A DNA stretch of 64,000 nt. Source: Valencia hispanica (lineage: Eukaryota; Chordata; Actinopteri; Cyprinodontiformes; Valenciidae). Positions 46,481 through 58,090 of this stretch are shown here, in pieces (the stretch's first letter is position 1; every line of letters starts with the position of its first letter). The position numbers and the translations under genes were made by a program. The stretch is taken from NCBI GenBank assembly GCA_963556495.2, contig OY747713.1:28916961-28980960 (forward strand). Reading direction: 5' to 3'. The notes under the pieces were generated by a model, which was given only the letters and a program-made list of their open reading frames with translations, made no database searches and was not told the DNA's origin.

Positions 46481-49400
46481 ATGTACCAAAAGACATCCAG
46501 CTGTAAGGTGGCTCTAGAAACTGTTGACTTAGTAGGGCTGAATTCTAATGCACACCACACTTTAGATTTTACACACCACTTTTTAGGACAGTCACACAAA
46601 ATCCTAGTAAGTTGCATTGAGGTTTTTGGTTTAAATGTCTTTTAATGTGTCAAAATCTAAAAAACCTCAAGAGGTATGAATACATTAGCAACTCCCTTAT
46701 TGTGCTTTTTCAGAGTTACTGAGGAACTCCTATTGCTTTGCTAAATCAGAGGAACATTACTTACATGACATAAAGGGATACTCTGGGATTTTCTCCCACT
46801 GTGATTTGTAACTCAGAGAACCTGCTGGCAAGTGTCTTTACACTCAACCTATTCCCAACCTTGTTTGCAGTGCCTGATGAAGCCTATTCATTTGGCTCAC
46901 ATCTGCCATTTGTACAGTGGTGGCACAGTTTATATATAGCTCAGATTCAAACCTCAGTGTTCTGACTGGTTTATACTACATAAGGGCAGAGAAGTGGTAA
47001 CAGGCAGTAGCATCTAATTTTCTCACTTTATATAATTTACCACAACACTCTGTGTAATGAGATTATATGTGTGTTTAAAATATGTGTAGTTTGTGTTCGC
47101 TCAGCAAACAATATATGAATATGCAAAATGCTATGGGGAAACATGACAATTAAAATTTGGAAATCTTATTTTTCCAGCACGGCTGTCTGAATGTGATTTT
47201 TTTTTTAAACCTCCTTTAACGAGCTGTGATTGCCAATTGGTGTCTGAAAATATATTTGTTTTCGTATATGTGAGCTTATAATTACTTAGTTTTATGTATG
47301 CGTATGAAAAGCAGGTAATTTCTCATGCAATTTTCTCACAGTTGGATGGAAAGTAAGTCTGATTCTGAGGAGCTTTATTCATTAAGTTTTATTAATTTAG
47401 TCAGCATCCCTGAGCAATGTAGTGACAAAAAGAGGACATGCAGAGAGAGACAAATGAGTTAGAAAAAAACTGTAGAAGTAAAAATGCAGACAATGTGAGA
47501 GTTAGAGGGATCATACATGCACCTGAACCCAGCCTGAAGGGTCCCATTTTCTTGCAGCTGAGACTGCAATTGCAGTCTACAAACAAACACAATCAGGCAC
47601 GCACAACTCTCCATCCTCTTTTTATCCACCCACCCACACGTACTTTTTGCTCAAACCCCCAACAAGCCGGGCCCTGTTCCACACCAGTGGCTAAAAAGAC
47701 GGGCAGCACAGCTGACACTTGTGCCTAAGTGAGGAAGAGAAAACGGAGCCAGCTCTCCCTCTTCTCTCCTTTTCTTCCAAGCGCTGCTGCTTTTATACTC
47801 TTCATCCCTTCTGCAAGCCGTTTAACATTTCATAGCTGTAATGCACGGGCTTCTCCTGGGCTGAAAGTCACAGCACTGGTTTATTCATCAGACCTGACCA
47901 ATTTAGCTGCAAGTGGATAAGCAGATTTCGGGCCAGCGAGTGAGATATTTAGTTTGAGTGGTGTTTGGGATTATAAATGTGGCTGTGGTATGCCCAAAAA
48001 TGATCGCTTTGCTACATTAAAATACAGCACAGACGGAGGAATAAAACAATGCTGTTTTGCTTTCAGTATCACAAAATCCCTAAGGCAGGCAATGCTTTCC
48101 ATAAATGTGACAGCAAAAGAACATGTTTCTTTCATGTCTGAATGAGTCGGAATTTCTTAGTAACAACTTAAACCTGCAGTCATTGTAGGTTGGACCTTTT
48201 TAAAACTTCCATATTACCTTAAATAGAGTATTAGCAGGTCAGGTGCACAATAGTGGATAGTTTAACTTTTATCTTCCCTGTAATTTCCGGTATTAAGAAA
48301 AAGAAGAAATGTAGCCTTCACTCTTTCAGATCAGTGGCTCTTAAACTTTTTTACAACAAATACAGTCTTGCAAGCCCTGCATGAGCATCGGAGCAATCCC
48401 ACACCATATTACTCCACATGCTCACTGTTACTGCAGAATTGATGCAACTGCAAATGAAATATCATAACATTACTTAACCTAATGCATTGTTATTCTGTAT
48501 GAACTGATAAAGATTCACTTACATCAGCACGGTTGAAATTGTAAGTGAATCTGGTGACTTAAGGTACTTTCTAAAAAATAATCCTACCACTCGTATATAA
48601 TTGAAATTTCATTCCCAGGCAGAGAGGTTGTTCCATAAATAAAAGTGAGGCAAAAGGAGTGTTCTCTGTCCTGATGCAGCAGTACACTGTGAATTCAACA
48701 CCCTTTCTCCCAATACACATGCATTACTTTATCCTCTTCATTTACTCAAGTTTGGATCTATGTAACAATTTTTAGATTGTATTGTGAGCAGCAATTTGCT
48801 ATTAGCTTTTAGCACAACAATAAGTAATTTCCACCCATTTTCTGACTTGCAACAGAAACCTGCTTAAGTTGGGGTTGGTGTCATTCCCAGATCCATATTT
48901 CAGATAAATAAGTAGTCTCCACCTCTTCATATTTCACATGTTGCCCACTTCAGCTTATACTGAACTGGACTCTAGTTATAAACTAAAAACACATGGCCAG
49001 TTTAACACAGAAGTGGTTCTATGGCATATACAGTAGAAAGATTCTTCTTTCTATATATTACGGTTCTGTGAAATGTAACATGAGAAGGCATATTCTATTC
49101 ACAAAAGAGGGTTGCTTAAAGTACTTAGAGTAATGATAAAAACAATTCTTAAAACGGACATGTTTTTCTTTGGTTTAATGATCTGAAATTAATAGTTGGA
49201 TCTTCTTAAAATTTTCAGGGTGAGATTATTGTACTACAGTAACCTTATTTTAAGGCTTTGTACACATCTCTACCAGGAGTGGCAGTAATTGTGGCTGCCC
49301 CTGTACTTCCACTGTTAAAAATTCGGTGACCTATTCCACTCCCACACCTTTGGCCTTCAAATGTGGACTTGTCTCCTACTTCACAAAGTAGAGTGTCAGG

Positions 49401-50859
49401 CATGATGTCTGTCGTAAACATGCATTGTTTAAAGGATGGTATAGAACTGTAGTTTCAGGGAATGTAAAATGGCATTGATTTGCTCTACCAGCTTAGTTGC
49501 TTTGACAGAAACATCATAGTTTTGGAAAAAAATGCATTAATCTACACACCACATGCTTTTCTTTCTCTTTAACTCCTCTCCTGAATGTCCTTGCTGTTCC
49601 TCCAAACTGTGTTTAATCAGTTTCTTTTCTTGCTCTCTAATTAACACACTGTTCTCTCCTTAACGTTTTTATTCTCAACTCCTCCGTCAGGAGAACTATA
49701 GGGTATTGGAATATTCTCATTAATTTAGCAACACACTCTGTTTGCCTTGATGCCCATTAGTCCAGCAGCTCAGCTAAACACATGAAAACACACATCAGAG
49801 GGCATACAGTACAAGTCCCTGATGGCACTATGTGATGAAACATCCTGTTACACTTGCAGTGTTAGACTGGAGTGGTTAGTTGTTTAAAAAAGAGCCTCAG
49901 AGATGCTACTCCAAAGTAGCTTTAAAAAGCATAGCAAAACGTGCTTCCTCTTCTCAGGAATAGTGACCATTTAAAGCATCGTATGTTCCTTGACAGCACA
50001 GTTTTTTCTTGTCATGGCTGATGGAGAGAGTGCAGGAAGGCAGGACCTGAGAGAGTACAATCAAAGATCAGTGGGAGTTGGCAGGGTGAAAGGAAGTCAG
50101 TCAGGACCCCCAGAGCCTTGTGATTCACGGACATAGTGAATAAACCACGGGCACACATGTCAACAACTCGACACTAAACATGCACACATGGATGTGCATT
50201 TGCGCCCTGACACAGGTTACCTCAGGACAAATCATTGTCAGAGCTTTTTACTATTCTTTATCTTGAAAGAGAGGACAGGTCTAAACTGAAGATGAATGAG
50301 ATAACCTGATTTTCAGTGTCATTTTCTGTAATTGGTTTATTGACCAGCCTTTTATCTTTCTTTTACATTTGTACCAGTGTGGAAAACGTGTCGGATTTGG
50401 ATTTAAGAAATGGGATTTTAAAGTTAATTAGAACAGTATAAGTTTTTGTTGAAATTTTGGCTGCTTTGCTATTCTTTCCAACAACTTGGTAGCTTATAAT
50501 CTTTTATCTGTGATGTAATTGTACATCATTCTGGACTTCATTAAAAACATTTTTTGTTATTAACTTACTTTCCTCTAATTACGTGTCTGATTTTCTCTAT
50601 ATTGGGTTAAATCACCATGGTCAATGTTTTATTGTTGTTACTTGGGATTAATAAATAAAATGCTTTTGGATTTAATGTGATTGACACTTAGACAGTTGTA
50701 GAGATATGTGGAGTGGAAGGAAAAAGGGTTTGTGACTTTCTTTTTTATAAATAAAATAGTACAGTTATTTTTTTGGTTCGACTTGAATCAATACTTACAA
50801 TACATTAAAAACACCTTAAATGCAATTAAAAGTGCAAGTATTTTGGGGTATGTTTCTAC
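46481..50859. other. Intron 1, no recognised feature
   Basis: The longest stretch without a recognised mobile element (about 4.4 kb). Open frames are short and overlap on both strands. It is a candidate interval for conserved regulatory sequence, but nothing in it is diagnostic. Confidence 0.4.
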
Positions 50860-51800
50860 CTAATTTATCAAGAGAGAAACATTTTTCCTTTACTTTTTCA
50901 AAATAGCTCAAACTCTCTCCGACTGGTTTGAGTGTGTCTTGTAAACACCATTTGTTACATAACTTGATTTAGAACTAGACTTTGACTGGGCCATTCAAAG
51001 ACACAAATATGCTTTGATCTAAGCCTTTCCATTGAGGTTCTGGGTATACATTTTGGGTCACTCTCGTGCTGTATGGTAAACCTCTGCCCCAGTCTTTGGC
51101 TGTATTGAACAGGCTTTAATCTAGTATTGCCCTGTATTAAGCACCACCCATCAATTTAGACCAGGCTCTGTATCGTTGCTGAAGAATAGCATCCCCAAAG
51201 GATTATGCTGCCACAACCATGTTTCACGGTGGGGATGTTGTTTATAGGTGACCCTGGGGTCTTTACTTTCTTTGCTTTTTTTCTGAGTAGTTATGTTTTT
51301 TGTTGCTAACATTCTCTAACAAACCTCTGAGGCATTTTTCACTACAGCATTCCCTGCTTTGTAATTGTTTTCATGTTAGTAACTACACGTTTGTTCATTT
51401 GTTGTCGACCTTACTTTAAACTTGTTACTTTCATGTATTTTAACTGTATATTCTGTCTTATTTTGTGGTTTGTCTATTTGATTCTCTGTACAGCTCTTTG
51501 GTCAGTGTAAACTGTGTTTAAATGTGCTCTAGAAATAAATTTCACTTAATTAGCAAAACAGCTGTATTTAAACTTAGATTAAATTATACACAAGTGGATA
51601 CTATTTGCTGATTTATGATTTTAATCATGAATATCAAAGTAAAGGTTGCTGAATACAAATGCACACAATGCTTTTCAGATTTTTATTCATAAAGAAACAA
51701 AAAAAAACAATCTTCCTTCCACTTCACATCTATGTACAACTACGTGTCTTAATAAAATACACTGAGGGTCCGTTGTGATGTGACATTTGTAAAGGTTTAA
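50860..51800 (-). mobile_element. Tc1-family relic 8 (internally deleted)
   Basis: GACTTTGACTGGGCCATTCA near 50980, AACCTCTGCCCCAGTCTTTG at 51080, AGCATCCCCAAAGGATTATG and CAACCATGTTTCACGGTGGG (51215-51234) are minus-strand transposase words. TTCTCTAACAAACCTCTGAG follows, then right-terminal words (GCTGAATACAAATGCACACA, TCCTTCCACTTCACATCTAT) to about 51800. No open frame survives. Confidence 0.77.
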
Positions 51801-52944
51801 GGAGTAAAACATTTTTTGCACAACAAGATTTTTTGCTGAGATTTAGTTGTCATGAATGTGATAAAACATGGTCCTGATCACAGAAGTTACAGGTGACATC
51901 AATCATTTGAAAGCTTTTGATAACAAAAAGATTAAATCGATGAAACCGAATCATCAGAGGTTGAGGGGTTTTCTTCAGTCATGTCGTGGAACAGGATGCA
52001 CAGACTAACTTTTTATGTTGCTTCATGTACTTAGACATACACACTCGCTTAAAACATTTGTAGTGGTGTTGGTCTATGAAAGAGGAGATTGCTATTGATC
52101 CTTCTCAGTGCCAGTGTTTGTGTGTGTGGGTGTGTGTGTGTGTGTGTGTTAGCATGAGTCATGCTGTATTTCCCTTGAGAAAAGCTTTTGTTTATTTGTA
52201 ACAAATAAAATATACATTAATAGTGCTTGACAATAAAAGAAACTTTGTTTGCAATGCTTAAACAACATGTCTCTAATTTACTTCATTTATGTGTTTCACC
52301 ATTCTTGCACCCATGATCTGTGGCTTGGAGACATTGGGGACCATTTTCCAGTGGACAGATTTGGCATCTTTCCAAGCTCATCATCTCTTAAAGCTGTGTA
52401 CAGTATTAGGCAGTCATTTCCAGCATCTTCACTTGATGCTGTGTGTAGTTGACTTTAATATATTGTACACTTGAAGCCTCAGGCTGACTTTCCTCTTCAC
52501 TCTGACCAGTGGTGTTTATGTGTGATGTTAGCTCCACTAACTGTGTAAAATATTCACATCAACACAAGAAGAATTGATTGAAGAATTTACTGTAATGCAG
52601 CTAATTATGCCTTCTTAATGTTAATGGGGTTTAGTGCGGTTTGTATTAGCAGTCAGGAAATGGCTCTTAGAGTTGTCTCAGTTTTGAGAAACAGAAGTTC
52701 TGACAGGAAATGTGCAGTTCTGCAACATTAAAACAACTAAAACCACACAACAAAATAAATCAGGTGAATGCTATTCACTTGAATTGCTACAGTGTTGCAT
52801 CCTTACAAATGTTTTGTCTCTTGCATTTTGTCACACTGAAATGTTTCAGATCATCAAACAAGACAAAGTTAACATGATTTTATACAAGAAAGCAGTATTC
52901 AAATGATGATATATTTTGATAACTGAAAAGAACTATGCAAACCA
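51801..52944. other. Intron 1, no recognised feature apart from a TG repeat
   Basis: Nothing besides the microsatellite at 52111-52149 is supported. Confidence 0.45.
52111..52149. repeat. (TG)n microsatellite
   Basis: Short TG tract with one GGG interruption. Confidence 0.93.
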
Positions 52945-53243
52945 ACCTGGCTACATGTGGAAAAAGTAATTGCCTCTGAAAATGTATAACTGGTTTTCCC
53001 ACGCCTGAAAGCAACAACGGTAATCGTTTGTTTGGGCCAAATGACTCCTTTAGCTCACTCTGGGAGAATTTTGGTCAACTCTTCTCTGCAAAACATGATT
53101 AATTCCACCAAATTAGATTTTTGTTTTAGCACAAAAGCAATTTTTTTAAGGTCATGCAATAGCATCTCAGTCAGGTTTCGAAGTACACTTCAAAACCTAG
53201 ATTTGTGAGCCATTTAGACGTGGATTTGCTGGTGTGCTTGAAC

Positions 53244-54496
53244 TAGGGATGGGCATTCGATTAAACTGCCTTCATCGATCATCGGGAGAATTAACGATTA
53301 ATTTTCGATTAATCATTGATATTTTTATATTTAAATTCAGTGTTAATAGGCTAAATTAAAATGCAGTGAGAATAGAAAAATAGCGTGTTTCCTCATTGAG
53401 ATCTTCATTACAAGTGGGACACCTCTTGTGGCAGTTAATTCACGGTAGTCGCACAAAGAAAATATGCGCTATAAGCAGCGGAGCCGACAGCTAAAAGATG
53501 GTACTCATTAACACAACTGACGCTCATATTTTTTTTCTTCTCCATAAAAGTAAAAAAAAAAGTCATGTTAAACAAAAACTTAATAAAAAATATATATAAT
53601 ATTAATAGGTCTTATAGTTTTGTGTTACATTTGGCAAAAAGAGTCGAGAAAGAGGATGAGAGAGATCAGCGTACCTAACAATAAATTAGGCTCATTAACA
53701 GAGTAAAAAAGACAAAAACAAAAGAAACCGTAACTTATATACAACTTTATCACCAGTCTTCTGATTTTTGTTGAGAAAGATTAGCATGTTAACATGCGCT
53801 GGAGTCAGAAGGCAAAGCAGCCTGGTGAGCAGACTGACGGTCCGGGCAGCTTTCGCGTCTGACCTGCAGCGCTGAGATCACCTGCTGTGAGGGGACTGAC
53901 GTCGCTGTGATACACATACCTCCGTGCTAACTTGGCAAGACTCTGGAATCTTGTTTAATTCATTTTCCACCAGTCTGTAGGGGTGCAATCCAGGGGTGGC
54001 GGAGCCTCCCTCAGAAAGTAATCGGTGAGTACGTTTCTCTGCTCGTTGTGCATCTCGGCTCCTCCGTGCTAACACTGACTGGTTGCTAGGTTGAGACCAA
54101 GTGCAGGATGCTCCGCTTCTAACCAGGGTTGGAAGTGCATTCAAGTACTTATACACAACTTCGCAGTGTTGGCAGTGAACCGAGACTTATTTGTTAGTTT
54201 GTTTTTTTAGTCAGAGTGGTCCCACGCCACACTTTGCTGCTACCTCTTCATGACAATGCTACTTTTGAAATACACAGAAACGTGTAAGAAACTGAGTCGG
54301 CCTGTGGGTTTTATTTTCAGTCATCGCCCTCATGTGGTGAAGTGTTTAATTACTGCCACATAGCAAAATTAATTGCATTCCTTCAAAACTCACACTACGC
54401 AACAGAACATTCGTTAATTGATCGGTAAAAAAAATGTCATTGATGAAATTCTTAATAATCAATTAATCGATCGTTGATTAATTATGCCCATCCCTA
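53244..54496. mobile_element. hAT element with TAGGGATGGGCAT ends (1253 bp)
   Basis: Inverted ends TAGGGATGGGCAT / ATGCCCATCCCTA and a perfect 8-bp target duplication GCTTGAAC at 53236-53243 and 54497-54504. Subterminal ATTAATCG words recur at both ends, as in hAT elements with GGGCATTCGATTAATCG ends. No transposase frame is seen. Confidence 0.92.
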
Positions 54497-54728
54497 GCTT
54501 GAACCATTGTCCAAATGCATAACCCTAAGTGTGCTTGAGCTTAATGTCATGAAACTGATGGCCAGATGGTCTGCCTTCTGATTTTGTCTTAGAGAGCAAA
54601 ATTTATTAGATCACCTAAGTCATCCATGTCCTGTAGATGTAAAAGCAGTCCCAGGACATCACAATACCACCATGTTTGGCTCGGGTGAGGAGCATTTTTT
54701 TTCCCCAAATGTAGACTTTACATGAGAA

Positions 54729-55916
54729 TAGGGCTGGGCGAGAAACCGAAAATGTAATCATTTTGCCCATGTCGGTATTTTCGGTGTTTAAAAAAAAAGA
54801 AAATATGTGTGAAGTTTGCCGATTCTTCCCTTTAAGACGCTGCAGCCGTGCTACGTTACAGACTGGATGGATTGGAATCACGTGACTAAGTGCAGTCATG
54901 TGACTCCACCCCATCCAGCAGTGTTGCCAACATAACTACTTTGTTATATTTAGCGAGTTTTTAGAGTCCTCTAGCGACTCTATTACAAAAAAGTGACTAG
55001 TGACGACTGTTTTTTTGTGTTTTTGGAGACTTTTGGAGACTCTGACATGAAGCATGTATCCTTGTTACTTTTCTCCGCGAGCAGGAGTGCTTCTGAGCTC
55101 GGCCCTCTCCCGTCCCAGACCGCTAGCAGGTAGCTAGTCCTCCTGCTGCAGTCAGAGCAGCTGTTTACCCTACTGCGCCTGAAGCTGACGCTGGCTAATC
55201 CTAACCGTGCTTAGATGTAAATGCACAAAAGAATTATGTATAAAATAAACGACAGCACACTAAATAAACCACTGATTTCACTATCATGACCTCAGTCACT
55301 TACCTCGTCCACTGTGTGGTTAAACAGTCATCATGTCTCAGTCTAAAGTAGAGATGCAGAAATACAGAAAGGAGTGGGAATCAAACAATGAATTAAAAGG
55401 TTGACTGAAGCCTTTATTCTAGATGTTACACGGGCATACTGCCTGGCTGAATTTTATGCCACAATTAGTGATATAAAAACACATGACAACTCAAAAACAT
55501 ACTCAAAAGGCAAAACCTAATAACAGTTACACCTAAATACACTGCCATCGTTGATTTAAAAAAAAAATTGTTCTGCTAAAAATATAATTTAAAAAAATTA
55601 TTCCCCTCTCCTACAGCGTCCATTACAATTGCATGCATATTTTGCAAATGAGGTGATGACGTTATTTAGTGACTTCTAATGACTTTCGGGACACCCAATA
55701 GCTACTTTCCAAGCTGAGAAGTTAGCAACGCCTGAAGAGAAAGATGGTGAGCAAACGGAGAAGGATTCAAATATTGAAGCGGCAGCAGTAGAGCTGCTCG
55801 AGGAGGAAGAGGAGGAGGTTTTTTGGCGGTGGTGTAGTTATATTCCATTTATCGTTATCGAGGTGAACTGCTCAATATATAGTGATATTAAATTGAGGCC
55901 TCATTGCCCAGCCCTA
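54729..55916. mobile_element. hAT element with TAGGGCTGGGC ends (1188 bp)
   Basis: Inverted ends TAGGGCTGGGC / GCCCAGCCCTA. Flanks CATGAGAA (54721-54728) and TATGAGAT (55917-55924) match in six of eight positions, an eroded target duplication. The family is the teleost hAT with GGGCTGGGCGATA ends. No intact frame inside. Confidence 0.85.
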
Positions 55917-56395
55917 TATGAGATGACATGGGACATGCCCCTCCCAAAGCAATGTCACTTTTGCCTCATCGGTCCAAAGGATTTTTTTATCAACATGCTT
56001 TTAAGGCAAATGGGAGACCTTTTTTTCTTTTTTGTTCGCCGTGGTTATGGCCTTGGATCTCTCCAATTTATACTATTTTGCCCGGTCTTAATCATGAACA
56101 CAGACCTTAACTGGCACAAGGGAGGTCTACAGTGCTTTAAATGTTCTATGTTATTTTGTAAGATCCTGTATGAGTTGTCAGTGTGGCAACTATGGAAGGA
56201 AGGCCACTCCAGGGAAGGTTCACCACTGTTCCAAGTTTTCTCTATTGGCTCTCACCATGCTTCCCTAGAGTCTTACAACCTTAAACATGACTTTGTAACC
56301 CTTTCCAGACTGACAGATGTCAATGACTTTATTTCTAATTTGTTCCCAAATCCCTTTACATCGGGGCACAGTCTAAAGCTTATGAAATTTTTATT

Positions 56396-57496
56396 TTAAC
56401 TTTTAGTCTATTTTATGTTGCTTGAAAGGGTTTATTTAGTTGTTTTTTATATCTATTTTTTAAACAATCAATTACATTTAAGAGTGTCAAAATAGTGAAC
56501 GCTGACTAGGATGAATGGATGGATGCGCAGTGCTGTGCTGTTCTATGATGACACACGTCTGTTTTACTAACTGCTTGGACTCTGACTAGCCTTTAAAATG
56601 ACTGTCCAAACACAACTGATCTTATTCTCCAAACTGACATAATTATGAGTGCTGCCTACTGTAAGATACTGTACCAACTCAAGTCAACAGCTCCAAAGAG
56701 ACACAGTTTAAAACATACAATCGATTGTTTTCATTTCATATTACATAATTTTACACAGGAAATATAAAAGTCTGATATTGGCTAATTACCTTGTGTCTGT
56801 TTTAACTGACACCAATAAAAAGAACGCTTTTCTCCACAACATATGCATTGAACTCCTCAGTGATGAATACCATGTGTGAAATGATTTATTTCCTCTGTGA
56901 ATCAATCCGAGCAGAAGGTGGTTTTTCTTTTCCTCTTTTCTTTTTTACCTCTAACTTGCCACTTGCTTTGCTTGGTGTATGAAAGTCACAAACAGTGCTT
57001 AACTTTGAGAATGGGATATACTTTACTCTGTTTGAAATTAACATAAACATAAGTAAATTTGGGCTGATTTAGATTTTCCTTCAAATGCATGCATTAATCT
57101 GTCCTTAAATGTTAGCTGATAGCATCAATGTAGAAAGACAGTATTTACTCTACACACAATTGTATGCACTGATCTTCCTTTTTGTGCAGTTTGTGAGAAT
57201 TACACATACTAACTCAAACTATAGTTTGCATGCTTTTAGCTCGGTCGCCATTTACCAAGGTCAGAAAGGGTTGTGAGATGTGCAGGGTGTTTAAGTCCTC
57301 AGGCAGCATGAGACATCTTACCAACTTTCTCAACGTATGTGGCAAAGACATTTACAAGAAAAATAGAGAAGGGTGACACATTTTTAGTCACAACCCTTTG
57401 CAGACCGTTAGATGTCAGTGACTTTTCTGAAGTGTCTTTAGATCAGCATGAAATCAAATCAGCATGATCTGTAGCTTTTTTAGGTATTTTAATCTA
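56396..57496. other. Intron 1, no recognised feature
   Basis: No element recognised between the Tc1/hAT nest and the SINE. Confidence 0.45.
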
Positions 57497-57800
57497 CGGG
57501 GCGACCGTGGCTCAGATGGTAGGGGTTTGTCCCATAACCGGTGGGTTGCATCTGTCTGTCTCGCTCGTTGTGTCCTTGGGCAAGACGCTTCACCCGCCTT
57601 ACCTGCTGGTGGTGGTGGTCAGAGGACCCAGTGTGTATAGCAGCCTCGCTTCTGTCTGAGTGCCCCATGGCAGCTGTGGCTACAATGTAGCTTACCACCA
57701 TCAGTGTGTGAATGAATGAATGGATGAATGACTGAATGTAGTGTAAAGTGCTTTGTGGTCCTCTGACTGAAAAAGTGCTATACAAATGCAGACCATCTAC
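57497..57800 (+). mobile_element. tRNA-derived SINE (different family, long body)
   Basis: Begins GGGGCGACCGTGGCTCAGAT with an A box (TGGCTCAGATGGTAG) and a decayed B box (GTGGGTTGCATC). The body carries GTCCTTGGGCAAGACGCTTC, GGCAGCTGTGGCTACAATGT and AGCTTACCACCATCAGTGTG, then GTAAAGTGCTTTGTGG near the 3' end. This order is typical of an abundant teleost SINE. It is unrelated to the SINE at 44377. Confidence 0.85.
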
Positions 57801-58090
57801 CATTTCATCTACTTCATGTTGTTCTGTTAAAGAAACTTTTATATTTTTACCTTATTTTATTTTACTGAATGTAAGAACTTATCTAATGTGCATACAGAAT
57901 TGCGCTGCTCTGGGTGGCTGCATGTTGGAGTGGCTCTGTTGGCTACATATTAAGTTTTGTTTTTTTGTACATTGGTTCCTCTTTTTTCTTGAGGAAGATT
58001 GCATTTTTTGACCTGTATACTTTCTAGTTTTTGGTGCTGTGAAGCTGAAAGGATTTTTGCTGTACATTTTTCACTTTTTGACAACTTGTT

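Larger units (their letters stand above)
52945..56395 (-). mobile_element. Different Tc1-type relic, split by two hAT insertions
   Basis: GGAAAAAGTAATTGCC near 52959, CTCTGGGAGAATTTTGGTCA, AAGGTCATGCAATAGCATCT and TGGATTTGCTGGTGTGCTTG read up to 53243. The sequence continues after the first insertion (AACTGATGGCCAGATGGTCT) and again after the second (TTTTGCCTCATCGGTCCAAA, AAGGTTCACCACTGTTCCAA, CAGACTGACAGATGTCAATG). This is the minus-strand order of a teleost Tc1 transposase gene distinct from the eight-copy family. Frames are broken; the plus-strand frame at 55863-56399 is a shadow. Confidence 0.78.

Noticed and set aside
42662..54496. The hAT elements at 42662-43914 and 53244-54496 have identical length (1253 bp), suggesting one family
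   Set aside because: Their ends (TAGGGTGACCATA and TAGGGATGGGCAT) and interiors differ; the equal length looks coincidental.
55863..56399. 178-codon plus-strand frame
   Set aside because: It is the antisense shadow of a Tc1 transposase relic plus the end of a hAT element.
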